The notes: generated by a model not told the origin, from the sequence alone. Positions 36,591-47,915 are shown, numbered from the stretch's first letter. The stretch is DNA of 64,000 nucleotides from Desulfosporosinus shakirovi (GCF_020595055.1 NZ_JAJDOO010000001.1:62001-126000), one strand, 5' to 3'. Numbers and translations: made by a program.

Positions 36591-37169
36591 CTAGTTCAAA
36601 TAAACCTCAAGTTGTTGACCATTTGCCAAGCCAAATGCATTACCCTCATCCGTATCTACATGTAAATCGAGAGCGTACTCGGGATTAACGCGAACCAGTA
36701 CCTGATCTAACACTCCACCTCGAGGACCCTGTACAATGGCACGGATATGTTGTCCGTCTTTCAACGAATATTTCTTAGCATCTTCTGGAGTCATGTGGAG
36801 ATGGCGAGCTGCAATAATAACACCTTGATCCATATGGATACGTCCCTTTGGGCCTTCGACATCAATGCCTGGTGATCCTTCAAGCTTACCAGAATCTCGA
36901 ACCGGAGGTTTTAAACCAACTTTAAAGGTATCCGTTCCCGTAAGCTCTACTTGAGAAGCTTTCCTAGCAGGTCCTAAGACCCTGACTCCCGATATTTTGC
37001 CTTTTGGTCCAATGAGAGTAACCGTCTCTTCACAGGCATATTGGCCAGGCTGACTCAGATCTTTCATCTTTGTTAAAGAGTACCCCACTCCAAATAGCGC
37101 TTCAATATGCTCCTGAGATAAATGAATGTGACGATTAGAAATACCAACGGGGACTTTGAAAGTTTCCAT
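36591..37169 (-). CDS. pduL: Phosphate propanoyltransferase (PduL-type phosphotransacylase)
   Basis: About 192 residues that interconvert acyl-CoA and acyl phosphate. The zinc-binding histidines are visible in VGISNRHIHLS and ARHLHM, and the double repeat typical of PduL is present. No microcompartment genes lie nearby, so this is the free-standing type that substitutes for Pta in acetate/acetyl-CoA metabolism. ATG 37169 sits ten bases after GGGAGG; an ATG three codons earlier overlaps that site. A promoter lies about 90 bases upstream. Confidence 0.92.
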   Translation of the reverse strand: METFKVPVGISNRHIHLSQEHIEALFGVGYSLTKMKDLSQPGQYACEETVTLIGPKGKISGVRVLGPARKASQVELTGTDTFKVGLKPPVRDSGKLEGSPGIDVEGPKGRIHMDQGVIIAARHLHMTPEDAKKYSLKDGQHIRAIVQGPRGGVLDQVLVRVNPEYALDLHVDTDEGNAFGLANGQQLEVYLN

Positions 37170-37255
37170 TGAGTACATCCCTCCCTATCTAATAGTATGC
37201 CACCGTGCGAAACAGAAAAAACCTGACTTTCAAGTTCACAATTAACATTTCTGTT

Positions 37256-37285
37256 ATTATACTCTATTTCGAATCATTACGACAA
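37256..37285 (-). promoter_or_regulatory. SigA promoter of pduL
   Basis: On the minus strand TTGTCG (37285-37280) and a perfect TATAAT (37261-37256) are 18 bases apart, 87 bases before the start codon. Confidence 0.6.
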
Positions 37286-37359
37286 ATTATAGTTTATTCA
37301 TATAATTTAAACGGATATCCATATAAAAGAGTAGGGAAGAATGGAATTATTTATATCTG

Positions 37360-38091
37360 TTATTCCCCCGTCAACCAAACAATTTCACCATTTTGAACCA
37401 CAGGAACTATCGGTAACATGTTTGGAGTAGAACAATAAACTAAGTCACGCTCAAATCCTAGAGAAATAAGTTTTCTTCCGTGAACTGAATCGCGAATTTT
37501 ATCTGCAAGATGATTCTTCGAACTGCGATACAGTATACGCGCGGCTTCACCCAAGTCGTTTAGCAAAACATCCGGCCCTAAGGCATCAACAAACATTCCT
37601 GCACAGAGCGTGTCCGGAAGATCAAAACGTTCTTCTGTACCTGCACAAAAAACTACTATCCCCTTAAGTCTATTTTTATTTTCGAATTCTCTTAGCACAG
37701 CTAAAATAATGCTCTGCATGTTTATAAAAGAAGCCATCCAGATCATGGGTGCAGCAATAGAATCACGTATAGCTCGAGTACCGTTAGTTGTCGTCATAAT
37801 GACTCTTCTGCCCCCCACTTTTTCAGGAACATAGTCAAAAGGAGAATTCCCTAAATCAAATCCTTCAATAATCAGTGAATCTCGCTCTCCTCCTAATAAT
37901 GATCCAGGAAGGGTTAAACGTGTTTCCAAGGCTTCTTCTGCCGTGAGAACCGGAATAATAGCTTGGCAACCATTAGCTAAAGCTGTGACTATTGTGCTTG
38001 TCGCCCTCAGTACATCAATCACGATGACTAATCTATCTTCTAAGTACGGAATCCTCGGAGAACCTGTACTCGGTAATACTTCGATTTGCAT
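37360..38091 (-). CDS. comB: 2-phosphosulfolactate phosphatase (ComB family)
   Basis: A 243-residue Mg2+-dependent phosphatase. The sequence VIVIDVLRATSTIVTALANG, GGERDSLIIEGFDLGNSP and TTTNGTRAI are the ComB signatures. In methanogens ComB acts in coenzyme M synthesis; in bacteria it is linked to sulfolactate formation, but many Firmicutes carry it alone, as here (no comA or comC in the window). The true substrate is uncertain. Confidence 0.88.
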   Translation of the reverse strand: MQIEVLPSTGSPRIPYLEDRLVIVIDVLRATSTIVTALANGCQAIIPVLTAEEALETRLTLPGSLLGGERDSLIIEGFDLGNSPFDYVPEKVGGRRVIMTTTNGTRAIRDSIAAPMIWMASFINMQSIILAVLREFENKNRLKGIVVFCAGTEERFDLPDTLCAGMFVDALGPDVLLNDLGEAARILYRSSKNHLADKIRDSVHGRKLISLGFERDLVYCSTPNMLPIVPVVQNGEIVWLTGE

Positions 38092-38293
38092 GCGATCACC
38101 CCATTCCTGAAATTAATAAGATAATATTATTATATGTTACGCTCAGCCTTTTTTATATTCAACTTTTTTATCGTAAATCCTGCTAGTTGTTCAGATTGTT
38201 GACTTTATTCTAATGTGTTCTGTGTTCAAACCTTTCAGAAGTAATGTTTTCTATCAGTTATACCTCGTAGCTGCATGGGAGTCTGACTAGAAT

Positions 38294-38332
38294 AAAAAAG
38301 CCACAATACACATTAATGTGTATCGTGGCTTT
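38294..38332. terminator. Terminator in the 38092-38406 gap
   Basis: AAAAAAGCCACAATACACATTA pairs with TAATGTGTATCGTGGCTTTT, apart from one mismatch, giving a long hairpin with A/T runs at both ends. It follows the 223-residue protein gene on the minus strand. Nothing else was seen in this 315-base gap. Confidence 0.8.
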
Positions 38333-38406
38333 TACTTGTTATGGATTGAACTCATTTTCTATTATATTTCTCCATAATGCAGATCCCGCGTTTTCACATG
38401 ATAGCG

Positions 38407-39078
38407 TCAACCTACTGCGTCCGCCGCCCACAGGATTTTAACGATCTCGCCGGATGGAGATTTTACAGTGATGTGATACGTTCCGATTTCGGAATAATCG
38501 TCTTGATTTGTTGGATATAAAGTAATACTCCACTCAGGTTGGTCGGGATTCACAACGTTAAAAGCTGAGTCAATCGAAAATCCGGATAGGGTTTCATCCG
38601 TTAGGGCGTATTTTTCCACAACGGCACTCTTGGCGATTTTGACTGCTACTTCTTCCGTCATATCATTTTCTGACGGCGTTCCGTCAACAAATGCAGGCTT
38701 AATGTTTTTAAAGTTTAAGTCATAGCCGCTTTCTGCTAATTTCTTGGAATAGCTTTCTCTTTCCGCTTCGGTCATAGAAAGAAGATATTTCTTATATTCA
38801 AGTCCCGTCATTTCTTCAACCTTTTTAAACTCTTCCAAATCAATTGTCCTGTTTTTTTGCGCACTCAATACGGTCTGACCTTTTGAATCGATTAAGACTA
38901 TGGGCGAAGGTTTAGCTTCCGCCTGAACAGGAACCCCATCGGTCTCAATAACTGGCACATTTTGATTCGTATCCGCCGCAATAACCTTGGGTACCAGATA
39001 ACCGTTACCTATCACGGCCCCCGCACCAATTGCCAATGTTGCGGCACAAGCTAAAATCATTTTTTGCCCTTTTTTCAT
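38407..39078 (-). CDS. Exported protein of unknown function
   Basis: A 223-residue protein starting with a typical signal sequence: basic MKKGQK, hydrophobic core about 8-27, and AIAADT-like cleavage site near 33-36. The rest is soluble and polar. The C-terminal 60 residues (SITLYPTNQDDYSEIGTYHITVKSPSGEIVKILWA) resemble PepSY-like beta folds in character, but this is a guess. It lies 61 bases downstream of a decayed sensor/regulator pair on the same strand and may once have been its target. Confidence 0.6.
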   Translation of the reverse strand: MKKGQKMILACAATLAIGAGAVIGNGYLVPKVIAADTNQNVPVIETDGVPVQAEAKPSPIVLIDSKGQTVLSAQKNRTIDLEEFKKVEEMTGLEYKKYLLSMTEAERESYSKKLAESGYDLNFKNIKPAFVDGTPSENDMTEEVAVKIAKSAVVEKYALTDETLSGFSIDSAFNVVNPDQPEWSITLYPTNQDDYSEIGTYHITVKSPSGEIVKILWAADAVG

Positions 39079-39139
39079 AAATCGTTCAACTCCTCAATTT
39101 TTGTTATGTAAGCTTTCTTACACGCTTATTATAGACCTT

Positions 39140-39655
39140 TCATATTTCAGAATTATCAACAGATTGTAAAAGAGTTGTAAATTTGATCTCCACCTTTGTG
39201 CCCATCTCGAGTTTAGAAGACATGTTCATTTCGGCGTGGTGTAAATCGCAAATCTGCTTGCTCAAAGCCAAACCTAACCCGGCACCTCCATAAACCCTTG
39301 ACCTTGATTTGTCCACCCAATAGAAGGGCTCAAGAACTTTTCCCAGCTCGCCTTCTTTCATTCCCATGCCGTTATCGGAAATAGAAAGAATCAATTCTTT
39401 TTCGCCACCATAGGTTTTTACTTCGATTTTACCGTCGAGCGCCAAGGCTCTAACTGCGTTTTCCATAATGTTTAAGATAAGGGATTCCAGCAAATCTTTA
39501 TCCCCCTGTAATTCCGTTCTTGGCAAGCCCTTTTTAATCTGGATTTTCTTTTCATGAATGTCTTGCCTCAACGTCTGTTCAACGTTTTCTATTATTTTCT
39601 CAAAATCAATAGTTTGAAACTGAATATTCCCGTGGTTGAGGCATGCTAAATCCAT
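39140..39655 (-). pseudogene. Histidine-kinase ATPase domain cut off by a frameshift
   Basis: 171 residues containing the HATPase boxes: NIMENAVRALA (N box), SISDNGMGMKEGELGKVLEPFYWVD (G1) and GGAGLGLALSKQI (G2). It has no HisKA domain of its own. Its frame begins within the preceding reading frame, and the residues just before the MDLACLNHGN start continue logically from the SERMKNMTV helix in the other frame. A single-base change near 39650 would rejoin them, so this is the severed C-terminal half of one kinase. Confidence 0.75.
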
Positions 39656-40097
39656 TAGCTTGAACCGTCATGTTTTTCATTCTTTCGCTTTGATAAATAA
39701 TATAATCAATAGCTTTAAGACTCTCTTCTTGACTGCAATTAGCACATTTCAGAAATTCACCGTAACCCATTATGGCTGTAATAGGGGTTCTCATTTCGTG
39801 GGCCATATAATCATCCGCGCCAAGCTTAAGCCCCGCAATTTTATCCGTTAATTCCTCCTTGGCCGTCAGAAAAATGACAGGAATTCCAAGGGGTTCAATT
39901 TCTTTCATCAGATCGAAGACGTCTTTTCCTGGCAACATAACGTCTAAGATTATTAAATCCGGATTTTGCACCTTAATGCAGTCCATGACTTCATCACCGT
40001 CACTGACATGAAAACCAGTATATCCCACTGGCTTTAAATTCATCAGTATCAAATCGGCAATTGCCGTTTCGTCTTCAACAACCATTATATTCGCCAT
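39606..40097 (-). pseudogene. Receiver domain fused to a HisKA domain by internal deletion
   Basis: 163 residues. Residues 1-97 are a response-regulator receiver (VVEDE, phosphorylated Asp in LIILDVMLPG near 53, TAK near 79, GLKLGADDYM). At 97 the sequence jumps from GADDYM directly into AHEMRTPITAIMGYG, the HisKA phosphohistidine motif, where a regulator would continue TKPF. The DNA-binding domain and the kinase sensor and membrane parts are missing. After about 45 HisKA residues the frame runs into MTVQANGFSM and stops. This looks like deletion between adjacent regulator and kinase genes followed by a frameshift. Confidence 0.75.
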
Positions 40098-40174
40098 TAT
40101 TTCACCACTCTCACATCATTTTAACAAATAGAAGGCAAAAAGATGTAATAGAGTTGTAAAAAGAGAGAAAAAGA

Positions 40175-40211
40175 GGATAACACAAAATAAAATTTATATT
40201 CTGTGTTATCC
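40175..40211 (-). terminator. Terminator of the gcv operon
   Basis: GGATAACACA pairs with TGTGTTATCC and an AT-rich inner part extends the stem over 37 bases with few mismatches. On the minus strand it is followed by TCTTTTTCTCTCTTTTT. It lies 64 bases after the gcvPB stop. Confidence 0.75.
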
Positions 40212-40274
40212 CCGTAACAGGGAATCAGGAATTGATCCCTGTAATTCCCCACCTTATTTAATACCTTCATACTC

Positions 40275-41738
40275 TTATGACTCTTTGCGCCACCGCAAGT
40301 TAGGCTTCCGTACTGCGCCTACTTCATCTAATCGTGTCACTAGCGTAGTGTAGGGCGCATTCTTAACAAGATCCGCATTAGTTTGGGCTTCCTCAGCGAT
40401 CTTGATAAGGACCTGAGCAAATTCATCCAGCGTTTCAATGCTTTCGGTTTCCGTCGGCTCAATCATCATTGCCTCTTCAACAATAATTGGGAAATAGATA
40501 GTTGGGGGGTGATAGCCATAATCCAATAAACGTTTGGCGATATCTAAGGTATGCACTCCAGTTGATTTAAGGTTTTTCGGATTAATAATAAATTCGTGCA
40601 TACATATGCGATCATACGGTAAGAAGTAATGCTCTTTTAGAACACTCATCAGATAGTTGGCGTTTAACACGGCACTTTCCGAGGCTGCCCTCAACCCTTC
40701 CCCGCCCAAACTTCGAATGTAGGCATAAGCCCTGACAACTACCGAGAAGTTCGCATAAAACGAGCGCACCCTACCAATCGATAGTGGCATATCTTCTTGA
40801 AGAGTGAACGTTCCCTCCTCACTTCGAACTACCATAGGTTTGGGAAGAAACGGCATCAAAAAATCCTTAACTCCAACCGGTCCAGACCCTGGCCCTCCAC
40901 CACCGTGAGGCGTGGCAAATGTCTTATGTAAGTTAAGATGGACAACATCAAAACCCATATCTCCCGGGCGGGCAATACCCATCACAGCATTTGTATTCGC
41001 TCCATCATAATACAATAGACCGCCTGCATCATGAACCAACTTAGTAATCTCTAAAATATTCTCATCAAAGAGCCCCACTGTATTAGGATTTGTCAGCATT
41101 AGTGCAGCAACTTCGTCACTAAGGACCTTTTTCAAAGCTTCTATGTCAACCCCGCCACGGTCATTAGAGGGAATTTGTATAATTTCATATCCAGCCATTG
41201 CAGCCGTTGCAGGATTCGTTCCATGAGCTGAATCCGGAACAATCACTTTTTTGCGTTTAGTGTCCTGACGATGATCATGATACGCTTTGATGATCAGAAT
41301 TCCAGTCATTTCACCATGAGCTCCAGCAGCCGGTTGGAGAGTAAATCCATTCATCCCCGTTAATTCACAGAGGTCCTCTTGCAGTTCAGCCATGAGCTGC
41401 AAGGCCCCTTGAGTCATCGACTCAGGCTGATATGGATGAAGAGCAGTGAAACCAGAGAGACGAGCCAACATCTCATTAACCTTCGGATTATACTTCATCG
41501 TACACGACCCAAGTGGATAAAATCCGGTGTCTACTCCATGATTAAAAGTTGAAAGATGTGTAAAGTGGCGCACCACATCCACTTCGGAAAGTTCCGGAAG
41601 TGATGGCTCCTGTTCACGTAACAAATCGCTTGGAATGAGCGTTTCGATAGAAACTTCCGGAACATCACACATAGGTAAACTGACCGCGCTTCGCCCATTG
41701 GCACTAAGATCAAAAATAAGTGGTTCTATTACGTTCAT
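40275..41738 (-). CDS. gcvPB: Glycine dehydrogenase (decarboxylating) subunit 2
   Basis: A 487-residue PLP enzyme subunit of the glycine cleavage P-protein. The PLP lysine is K272 in [16 protein letters not shown], and [12 protein letters not shown] and NPNTVGLFD surround the cofactor. It pairs with GcvPA; together they decarboxylate glycine and pass aminomethyl to GcvH. It overlaps gcvPA by four bases (ATGA type). The split two-subunit form is usual in Firmicutes. Confidence 0.97.
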   Translation of the reverse strand: MNVIEPLIFDLSANGRSAVSLPMCDVPEVSIETLIPSDLLREQEPSLPELSEVDVVRHFTHLSTFNHGVDTGFYPLGSCTMKYNPKVNEMLARLSGFTALHPYQPESMTQGALQLMAELQEDLCELTGMNGFTLQPAAGAHGEMTGILIIKAYHDHRQDTKRKKVIVPDSAHGTNPATAAMAGYEIIQIPSNDRGGVDIEALKKVLSDEVAALMLTNPNTVGLFDENILEITKLVHDAGGLLYYDGANTNAVMGIARPGDMGFDVVHLNLHKTFATPHGGGGPGSGPVGVKDFLMPFLPKPMVVRSEEGTFTLQEDMPLSIGRVRSFYANFSVVVRAYAYIRSLGGEGLRAASESAVLNANYLMSVLKEHYFLPYDRICMHEFIINPKNLKSTGVHTLDIAKRLLDYGYHPPTIYFPIIVEEAMMIEPTETESIETLDEFAQVLIKIAEEAQTNADLVKNAPYTTLVTRLDEVGAVRKPNLRWRKES

Positions 41739-43075
41739 TGGATTGCCCCCAATCTGGCCACGAGCCGGTCAATATCAGCTTTAGACTTCGTTTCAGTCAC
41801 ACAGAAGAGGAGATGATGGTCAAGCTCTGGGTAAAAACGAGCCAAATCAAGCCCGCCGATTATCTGATCTTCTAAGAGCGCTGAGTTGATTTTAGCTGGT
41901 ACAATCTTAGACTTAATCACGAATTCATGAAAGAACGGGCTTGAGAAAGCCAAACTCATTCCGGGGATTTTGGCAATCTCCTGCGCAGCATAATGGGCAT
42001 TCTGCAAATTTAGATAGGCCAATTCTTTAACTCCTATTTTTCCCAGAGCACTCAAATGCATCGTAAAGGCCAGCGCACAAAGTGCTTCATTGGAGCATAT
42101 GTTTGAGGTAGCTTTTTCTCGCCGAATATGCTGTTCGCGAGCCTGAAGAGTTAAGACATATCCTTTATTGCCATTTTTATCCGTGGTTGCTCCTACAATC
42201 CGACCAGGCATTCTGCGGACGAACTTGTCCCGACAAGACAAAAATCCTAAATATGGGCCTCCATAATTTAGAGCATTACCGAAGGGCTGTCCTTCGCCAA
42301 CCGCAATATCGGCTCCGCATTCTCCCGGGGACTTTAGTAAGCCTAAAGAAACCGGGTTAACTGACATGACTACTAGAGCCCCTTTGACATGAGCTAGCTG
42401 TACAATTTCTTCTGCTCTTTCAATACTACCAAAAAAATTCGGATTCTGAACAAGCACGCCTGCGATGTCCTCTTGGAGTGACGCTTCCAAAGCCGCTTGA
42501 TCCAAGACCCCATCCTTGAAAGGAATCTCAACAAGCTCTACTCCGCGGGGCGGAAGATAGGTTCTTAAAACCTCACGATATTCAGGGTGTACGGTTTGCA
42601 ATACTAGCACTTTTTTCCGCCGAGTTGCGTCACAGGTCATCAGTGCTGCTTCCGCTAAGGCCGATGCACCATCGTACATAGATGCATTAGTCACATCCAT
42701 ACCGGTTAATTCACAGACTAAGGTCTGATATTCATAAATTGCCTGAAGGGTCCCCTGACTAATCTCTGGTTGATAAGGCGTATAGGCAGTGTAAAATTCT
42801 GAACGCAGCAGCAATTGGTCAATAAAACTCGGAATATAATGTTCATAGGCCCCGGCTCCGAGATAAGAGCTATACCCTTCTACGGTTTGATTAAGATTTG
42901 CCAGACCTTTGACATGTTTGACCAATTCCTGCTCCGACATTCCTCCGTTAATAGCCAAAGGACGTTGCAAGCGGACTTCTTTTGGAATATCTGCAAACAG
43001 CTCTTCAACCGACTTAACCCCGATACGGGCTAAGAGCCGTTGGTTTTGGCTGTCCGTATTCGGTATAAAGTGCAT
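41735..43075 (-). CDS. gcvPA: Glycine dehydrogenase (decarboxylating) subunit 1
   Basis: A subunit of about 446 residues that completes the P-protein with GcvPB. It begins [15 protein letters not shown] and contains [20 protein letters not shown] and DGASALAEA, both characteristic. ATG 43075 is chosen because AGGAGG lies nine bases before; the ATG at 43108 lies inside gcvH. One base separates it from the gcvH stop. It lacks the PLP lysine, as expected. Confidence 0.96.
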   Translation of the reverse strand: MHFIPNTDSQNQRLLARIGVKSVEELFADIPKEVRLQRPLAINGGMSEQELVKHVKGLANLNQTVEGYSSYLGAGAYEHYIPSFIDQLLLRSEFYTAYTPYQPEISQGTLQAIYEYQTLVCELTGMDVTNASMYDGASALAEAALMTCDATRRKKVLVLQTVHPEYREVLRTYLPPRGVELVEIPFKDGVLDQAALEASLQEDIAGVLVQNPNFFGSIERAEEIVQLAHVKGALVVMSVNPVSLGLLKSPGECGADIAVGEGQPFGNALNYGGPYLGFLSCRDKFVRRMPGRIVGATTDKNGNKGYVLTLQAREQHIRREKATSNICSNEALCALAFTMHLSALGKIGVKELAYLNLQNAHYAAQEIAKIPGMSLAFSSPFFHEFVIKSKIVPAKINSALLEDQIIGGLDLARFYPELDHHLLFCVTETKSKADIDRLVARLGAIQ

Positions 43076-43076
43076 T

Positions 43077-43463
43077 CTAATGTTCCTCCTGTGCCAAAAA
43101 CGCTTCATATTCGGCAGCTGTCATCAAACCGTCGAGAGAGGATAAATCTTCGGCTTCGACTTTGATCAGCCAGCCTTCCCCATAGGGTTCAGAGTTGAGT
43201 AAATCGGGTGAATCCATAACCTGAGTATTGACTTCCACAACTCTTCCGCTAACTGAGGCCATAATATCGGAAACCGCTTTTACAGATTCCACTGTACCGT
43301 ATGATTTCCCAGCTGTTACTGTCGTTCCTATATCAGGAAGCTCTACAAACACTACATCCCCGAGGCTTTCCTGGGCATGATCTGTAATCCCAAACGTCAC
43401 GATATTCCCTTCAACCTTAGCATACTCATGTTCTTTATTATACTTTAACTCTACTGGATTCAT
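43077..43463 (-). CDS. gcvH: Glycine cleavage system H protein
   Basis: A 128-residue lipoyl carrier moving aminomethyl from P to T protein. The lipoylated lysine is K62 in [16 protein letters not shown] 43463 follows AGGAGG by nine bases; an upstream ATG (43481) adds six residues that cover this site. It lies about 100 bases downstream of gcvT in the same unit. Confidence 0.96.
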   Translation of the reverse strand: MNPVELKYNKEHEYAKVEGNIVTFGITDHAQESLGDVVFVELPDIGTTVTAGKSYGTVESVKAVSDIMASVSGRVVEVNTQVMDSPDLLNSEPYGEGWLIKVEAEDLSSLDGLMTAAEYEAFLAQEEH

Positions 43464-43564
43464 TAAAATCATCCTCCTCATAGTCTTTAATTATCTTACC
43501 CATGGAAAATATGAGCATCCGCTGACATATCAACTTGAACAGTTATCTAATAACCTCACCTTCT

Positions 43565-44719
43565 TTATTTCGCACTTAATTTTTCGGACATTGCACCAGA
43601 TTCCTTCGCTAAGTGTCCTGCTTTATTATCACGTTTATAAAATAAGGAAGGAATGATCTTAGCTTTAACAGCTTTTCCGCGAATCATTACATCAAGAATT
43701 TCCCCTTGAATAGCTAAATCTGCGCGGATTAGACCTAGTGCGATATTTTTGTTTAAAGTTGGGGAAAATGACCCTGAAGTGATAAAGCCAATTTCTTGTC
43801 CGTCTTTTTGTAAAGGATAATGAGATCGGGCAATTCCACGATCAATCATTTCAAGTCCTACCAACTTGCGCGGTATTCCTTGTTCTTTTTGAGCTCGAAG
43901 TACTTCCTTGCCAATAAAATCTGCTTTATCCAATTTCACAAAAATTCCAAGTCCTGCTTCAAGCGGAGTGATTTCCGCGCCTAGCTCATTCCCGTATAGA
44001 GGAAGGCGAGCTTCAAATCGCAATGTGTCGCGGGCTCCCAGTCCAATCGGCTTTACACCGTCATTAGCTCCAATTTCTAATATTTTTCGCCATAATTGTC
44101 GTCCATATTCAGGAGCAACATAGATTTCAAATCCATCCTCTCCGGTATAACCGGTTCTGGAGATAAGACAGCTAACCCCGTCAATTTCTCCATGAGTAAA
44201 ACTATAATATTTTATATGTGAAAGATTAATGTTCGTAATACGTTGTAAAAAAGTTTCAGCCATAGGACCTTGTAACGCAAGTTGAGCATACTGCTCGGAT
44301 AAGTTCTCCGCAATCACATTGAAATTTTTAGCTTGTTCAGTAATCCAGGCATAATCCTTATCAGCATTAGAGGCATTAACGACAATAAAAAAGTGTTGTG
44401 AATTATAGCGATATACCAGCAAATCATCAACTATTCCACCATTTGGATAACACATAGGAGAATAGAGGATTTTTCCATCCTCAAGCTTACTTACATCGTT
44501 GGTAATCAGGATTTGGACAAAAGCCAAAGCATCTTCCCCGCGAACATCAATCTCACCCATATGTGAGACATCAAAAAGACCCGCCTTTGTGCGAACAGTA
44601 TGATGTTCATCAATGACACCAGCATACTGAACAGGCATTTCCCATCCGCCAAAATCAATTAGTTTAGCCTTTGCAACCAAATGTTCTTCATAAAGAGGAG
44701 TACGTTTTAATTCATTCAT
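43565..44719 (-). CDS. gcvT: Glycine cleavage system T protein (aminomethyltransferase)
   Basis: A 384-residue folate enzyme releasing ammonia and making methylene-tetrahydrofolate. It starts [28 protein letters not shown] (split here as KRTPLYEEH and [11 protein letters not shown]) and has the [12 protein letters not shown] and [14 protein letters not shown] blocks. About 15 extra polar residues ([19 protein letters not shown]) extend the C-terminus. First gene of the operon, 146 bases after the riboswitch terminator. Confidence 0.97.
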   Translation of the reverse strand: MNELKRTPLYEEHLVAKAKLIDFGGWEMPVQYAGVIDEHHTVRTKAGLFDVSHMGEIDVRGEDALAFVQILITNDVSKLEDGKILYSPMCYPNGGIVDDLLVYRYNSQHFFIVVNASNADKDYAWITEQAKNFNVIAENLSEQYAQLALQGPMAETFLQRITNINLSHIKYYSFTHGEIDGVSCLISRTGYTGEDGFEIYVAPEYGRQLWRKILEIGANDGVKPIGLGARDTLRFEARLPLYGNELGAEITPLEAGLGIFVKLDKADFIGKEVLRAQKEQGIPRKLVGLEMIDRGIARSHYPLQKDGQEIGFITSGSFSPTLNKNIALGLIRADLAIQGEILDVMIRGKAVKAKIIPSLFYKRDNKAGHLAKESGAMSEKLSAK

Positions 44720-44864
44720 ATTGAAACCTCCTTTAATTTTGACTTATACAGAACAAAAAACTATTGGTCGGGAAGAATTCAGTATCTATATATAGAGTTT
44801 CATATAGATAGACTTCGCACCCTAGAAAAACACTTCCAAACCCCCTTGTAATTTTTTGTAAAAT

Positions 44865-44909
44865 AAAAGGACAGAGAAAGTACGCGATCGCGCACTTTCT
44901 CTGTCCTTT
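44865..44909 (-). terminator. Riboswitch expression-platform terminator
   Basis: AAAGGACAGAGAAAGT and its complement ACTTTCTCTGTCCTTT form a nearly perfect stem around a GCGC-rich loop; TTTTATTTTA follows on the minus strand. The 5' arm directly adjoins the closing strand of aptamer II, so glycine binding can compete with it. Confidence 0.9.
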
Positions 44910-45080
44910 AACCTGAGAGATTCGCCGTCTCCGGCTTCCCCTTTGGTGTTCTCTTTTACAAGAAACTCTCCAGAGTCCCGTCTTCTAGCAGTACTTTTGC
45001 CTGAGAGTTTCCCTCCTTGAAAGAGCGATTTCAAGGAATTTCTCCTTCGGCGTCTGAAAAATAAATCAGATCTCTCCTGC
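44910..45080 (-). promoter_or_regulatory. Tandem glycine riboswitch of the gcv operon
   Basis: Two aptamers read in series on the minus strand. The first starts GCAGGAGAGATCTG near 45080 and holds GACGCCGAAGGAG and AACTCTCAGGCAAAAG, then GACGGGACTCTGGAGAG. The second has ACACCAAAGGGG, GCCGGAGACGGCG and AATCTCTCAGGTTAAAGGAC. These are the conserved glycine-aptamer cores. With the terminator just downstream it is expected to turn the glycine cleavage genes on when glycine is high. Confidence 0.95.
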
Positions 45081-45128
45081 TAGCGTCATTCGGTATTAGC
45101 TTATTTCTTTACTATATAATATGCCCTT

Positions 45129-47915
45129 TTAGTCAATAAGTCTACTGGAATTTTCTGAAACTACATCACTGCAGCGAGGGCAAATGGTCGGATGCTCTTC
45201 ATTCTTGCCAACTTCTTCCTGGAACATCCAACAGCGCTCGCATTTTTCCCCTTTAGCTGGTTGCACAAGAATGCCTAATCCCTTGTGAACTTCTGCTGGT
45301 TGTACCCCTTCAGGTCTTTCTTCATTGGGCTGATGCATGACTAGGCTAGAAACAATAAAGATTTCTGCCAAATTAGGAACTTGTTGCAAGGATTCATATT
45401 GTTCATTCGTAGGGTAGAGATCAACCTGAGCTGTTAAAGGATGATTAATTAATTTTTCCTGACGAGCTATTTCCAATACTTTAGCTACATCCGTGCGTAA
45501 AGCCAGTATCTGATCCCAGCGATTTGCTAATTCCTCGTCCATCCATTCAGAATTTACTTTAGGCATTTCTGCAATTTGGACATTCTCTGCACTCTTTTCT
45601 CCAGGAATATACAGCCAGATTTCTTCAGCCATGAACGATAAAACTGGAGCCAAGAGACGTACCAGTGAATCAAGCACTTCATATAAAACCGTCTGGGCGG
45701 AACGACGAAGAAGTGATGTTTTTCCTTCAACATAAAGTCTGTCCTTGACAATATCCAGATAAACGGCACTTAATTCGATGGTACAGAAATTATGAATCGT
45801 ATGATAAGCCCAATGGAATTCATAAGACTCATACCCAAGAAGAACGCGTTCCACCACTTTGGAAAGCTTAAGTAAAGCCCAGCGGTCGATTTCTTGAAGC
45901 TCTTGATAACTCACTTTATCCTTGGCAGGATCAAAATCATTGAGGTTACTCAATAAGAAACGCAGGGTATTACGAATTTTACGATAAGCTTCAGACATTT
46001 GCTTCATAATACGCGGAGAAGCTGCCACGTCATTTTTATAATCCACAGAACTGACCCAAAGCCGTAAAATGTCCGCACCCAATTCTTGAACAACCTTAAG
46101 AGGATCAACCCCATTGCCCAGTGATTTTGACATCTTTCGCCCTTGTTCATCAACAACGAAACCGTGGGTTAAGACATTCCGATAAGGCGCCTGACCAAAA
46201 GCAGCCACTGAAGTGGACAAAGATGAATTGAACCAGCCGCGATGCTGATCTGAACCTTCTAAGTATAGATCTGCCGGCCAAGATAATTCAGTCCGTTGCT
46301 TCAAGACACCAGCATGGCTTGTGCCTGAATCAAACCAAACGTCCATGATATCCGTCTCTTTGCGAAATTTCAAACCTCCACACTCACAAGCTGTCCCTTC
46401 TGGCAACAATTCCATGGCAGAATGGGCAAACCAAGCATCCGACCCTTCTTGACGGTAAAAGTCTTGGACTTTGGTGATAGAATGGTCGTTCACCAAGACT
46501 TTTCCACAATCTTCACAGTAGAAGATGGGAATTGGCACCCCCCAAGTCCTTTGTCGAGAAATACACCAATCTCCGCGTTCCGCTATCATGTTAAAGATCC
46601 GATCTCTTCCCCAAGCAGGAATCCAACGAACCTTCTCAATCTCATCTAAGGCTGCCTGCCTAAATCCATCAATAGAGGCAAACCATTGTTCAGTTGCGCG
46701 GAAGATGATCGGGCTCTTGCAACGCCAACAATGAGGATAACTATGTTCGATTGTTTCCTCAAGGACAAGATCGTTACTGTTCTTGAGGTCCTCAACGATC
46801 ACAGGATTCGCTTTGCCGGTTTTAAGGCCAACATAGGCTCCACCTTCCGCAGTGAATTTCCCTTGATGATCAACAGGACATAAAGCAGGTAAGCCGTATT
46901 TCTTTCCAACCAAAAAGTCATCTTCCCCGTGGGCTGGCGCGGTATGAACGCAACCCGTACCAGCTTCTAAGGTGACATGTTCCCCACAAACTACCACGGA
47001 GTCCCTGTCCATAAGCGGATTTATACAAATTACGCCTTCAAGATCTTTGCCTGAGAGAGTCCTTTCGACCGGAAGTTCCAGCTTCCACAAGGAACGTAAG
47101 GACTCCAACATTCCCTCAGCAACCACCCAATGTTCTTGCTGAGCGGTGACGACAGCATAGGTTAACTCCGGGTGGACACTGATCGCTAGGTTTGCTGGCA
47201 AGGTCCAAGGAGTTGTCGTCCAAATAACTACGAACGTATTCTCTTTGATGAGAGCACTCATTCCATCGCGAACCGCAAACTTGACATAAATCGCGGTAGC
47301 AGGCTTGTCTGCATATTCAATTTCAGCCTCAGCAAGTGCTGTCTCACAGGAAGGGCACCAGTAGACAGGTTTTAAGCCTTTATAAATATAGCCCTTTTTG
47401 GTCATATCTCCAAAAACACCAATTTGAGCAGCCTCATACTCCTTTTGTAAAGTCAGGTAAGGGTGTTCCCAATCCCCCCTCACTCCAAGCCGCTTAAACT
47501 CCTCACGCTGTATCCCAACATATTTTTCCGCATAGTCTTTGCATTTCTGCCGAAATTCCAGCGCAGATACCGCATGACGGTTTACTCCCAATTTCTTAAT
47601 AACTTGTTGCTCAATAGGAAGGCCATGAGTATCCCATCCCGGCACATAAGGCGCATCAAAGCCCATCATGGTCTTGTATTTAACAATGATATCTTTCAAT
47701 ACTTTATTGATAGCATGCCCCAGATGAATGTCCCCATTAGCGTAGGGCGGCCCATCATGAAGAATAAATTTCGGCCTTCCTTCACGTGCTTTCTGGACCT
47801 TTTCATAAAGTTTTTCCTCTTCCCAAGATTTGAGGATTTCAGGTTCCTTTTTGGGGAGATTTCCTCGCATTGGAAAATCAGTTTCAGGTAAATTCAATGT
47901 ATTACGATAGTCCAT
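45129..47915 (-). CDS. ileS: Isoleucyl-tRNA synthetase
   Basis: A class I synthetase of 928 residues charging tRNA-Ile. The HIGH motif appears as GDIHLGHA near 62, KMSKS as [11 protein letters not shown] near 600, and a C-terminal zinc site as CERCWMF and CPRC. The editing (CP1) domain lies between. ATG 47915 follows AAAGGAGGAGA; the earlier in-frame start at 47969 adds 18 residues covering that site. Controlled by the T-box upstream. In Bacillus too it follows divIVA. Confidence 0.97.
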   Translation of the reverse strand: MDYRNTLNLPETDFPMRGNLPKKEPEILKSWEEEKLYEKVQKAREGRPKFILHDGPPYANGDIHLGHAINKVLKDIIVKYKTMMGFDAPYVPGWDTHGLPIEQQVIKKLGVNRHAVSALEFRQKCKDYAEKYVGIQREEFKRLGVRGDWEHPYLTLQKEYEAAQIGVFGDMTKKGYIYKGLKPVYWCPSCETALAEAEIEYADKPATAIYVKFAVRDGMSALIKENTFVVIWTTTPWTLPANLAISVHPELTYAVVTAQQEHWVVAEGMLESLRSLWKLELPVERTLSGKDLEGVICINPLMDRDSVVVCGEHVTLEAGTGCVHTAPAHGEDDFLVGKKYGLPALCPVDHQGKFTAEGGAYVGLKTGKANPVIVEDLKNSNDLVLEETIEHSYPHCWRCKSPIIFRATEQWFASIDGFRQAALDEIEKVRWIPAWGRDRIFNMIAERGDWCISRQRTWGVPIPIFYCEDCGKVLVNDHSITKVQDFYRQEGSDAWFAHSAMELLPEGTACECGGLKFRKETDIMDVWFDSGTSHAGVLKQRTELSWPADLYLEGSDQHRGWFNSSLSTSVAAFGQAPYRNVLTHGFVVDEQGRKMSKSLGNGVDPLKVVQELGADILRLWVSSVDYKNDVAASPRIMKQMSEAYRKIRNTLRFLLSNLNDFDPAKDKVSYQELQEIDRWALLKLSKVVERVLLGYESYEFHWAYHTIHNFCTIELSAVYLDIVKDRLYVEGKTSLLRRSAQTVLYEVLDSLVRLLAPVLSFMAEEIWLYIPGEKSAENVQIAEMPKVNSEWMDEELANRWDQILALRTDVAKVLEIARQEKLINHPLTAQVDLYPTNEQYESLQQVPNLAEIFIVSSLVMHQPNEERPEGVQPAEVHKGLGILVQPAKGEKCERCWMFQEEVGKNEEHPTICPRCSDVVSENSSRLID

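Noticed and set aside
47463-47891. 142-residue plus-strand ORF within ileS
   Set aside because: Antisense shadow of the ileS 5' region, no ribosome site.
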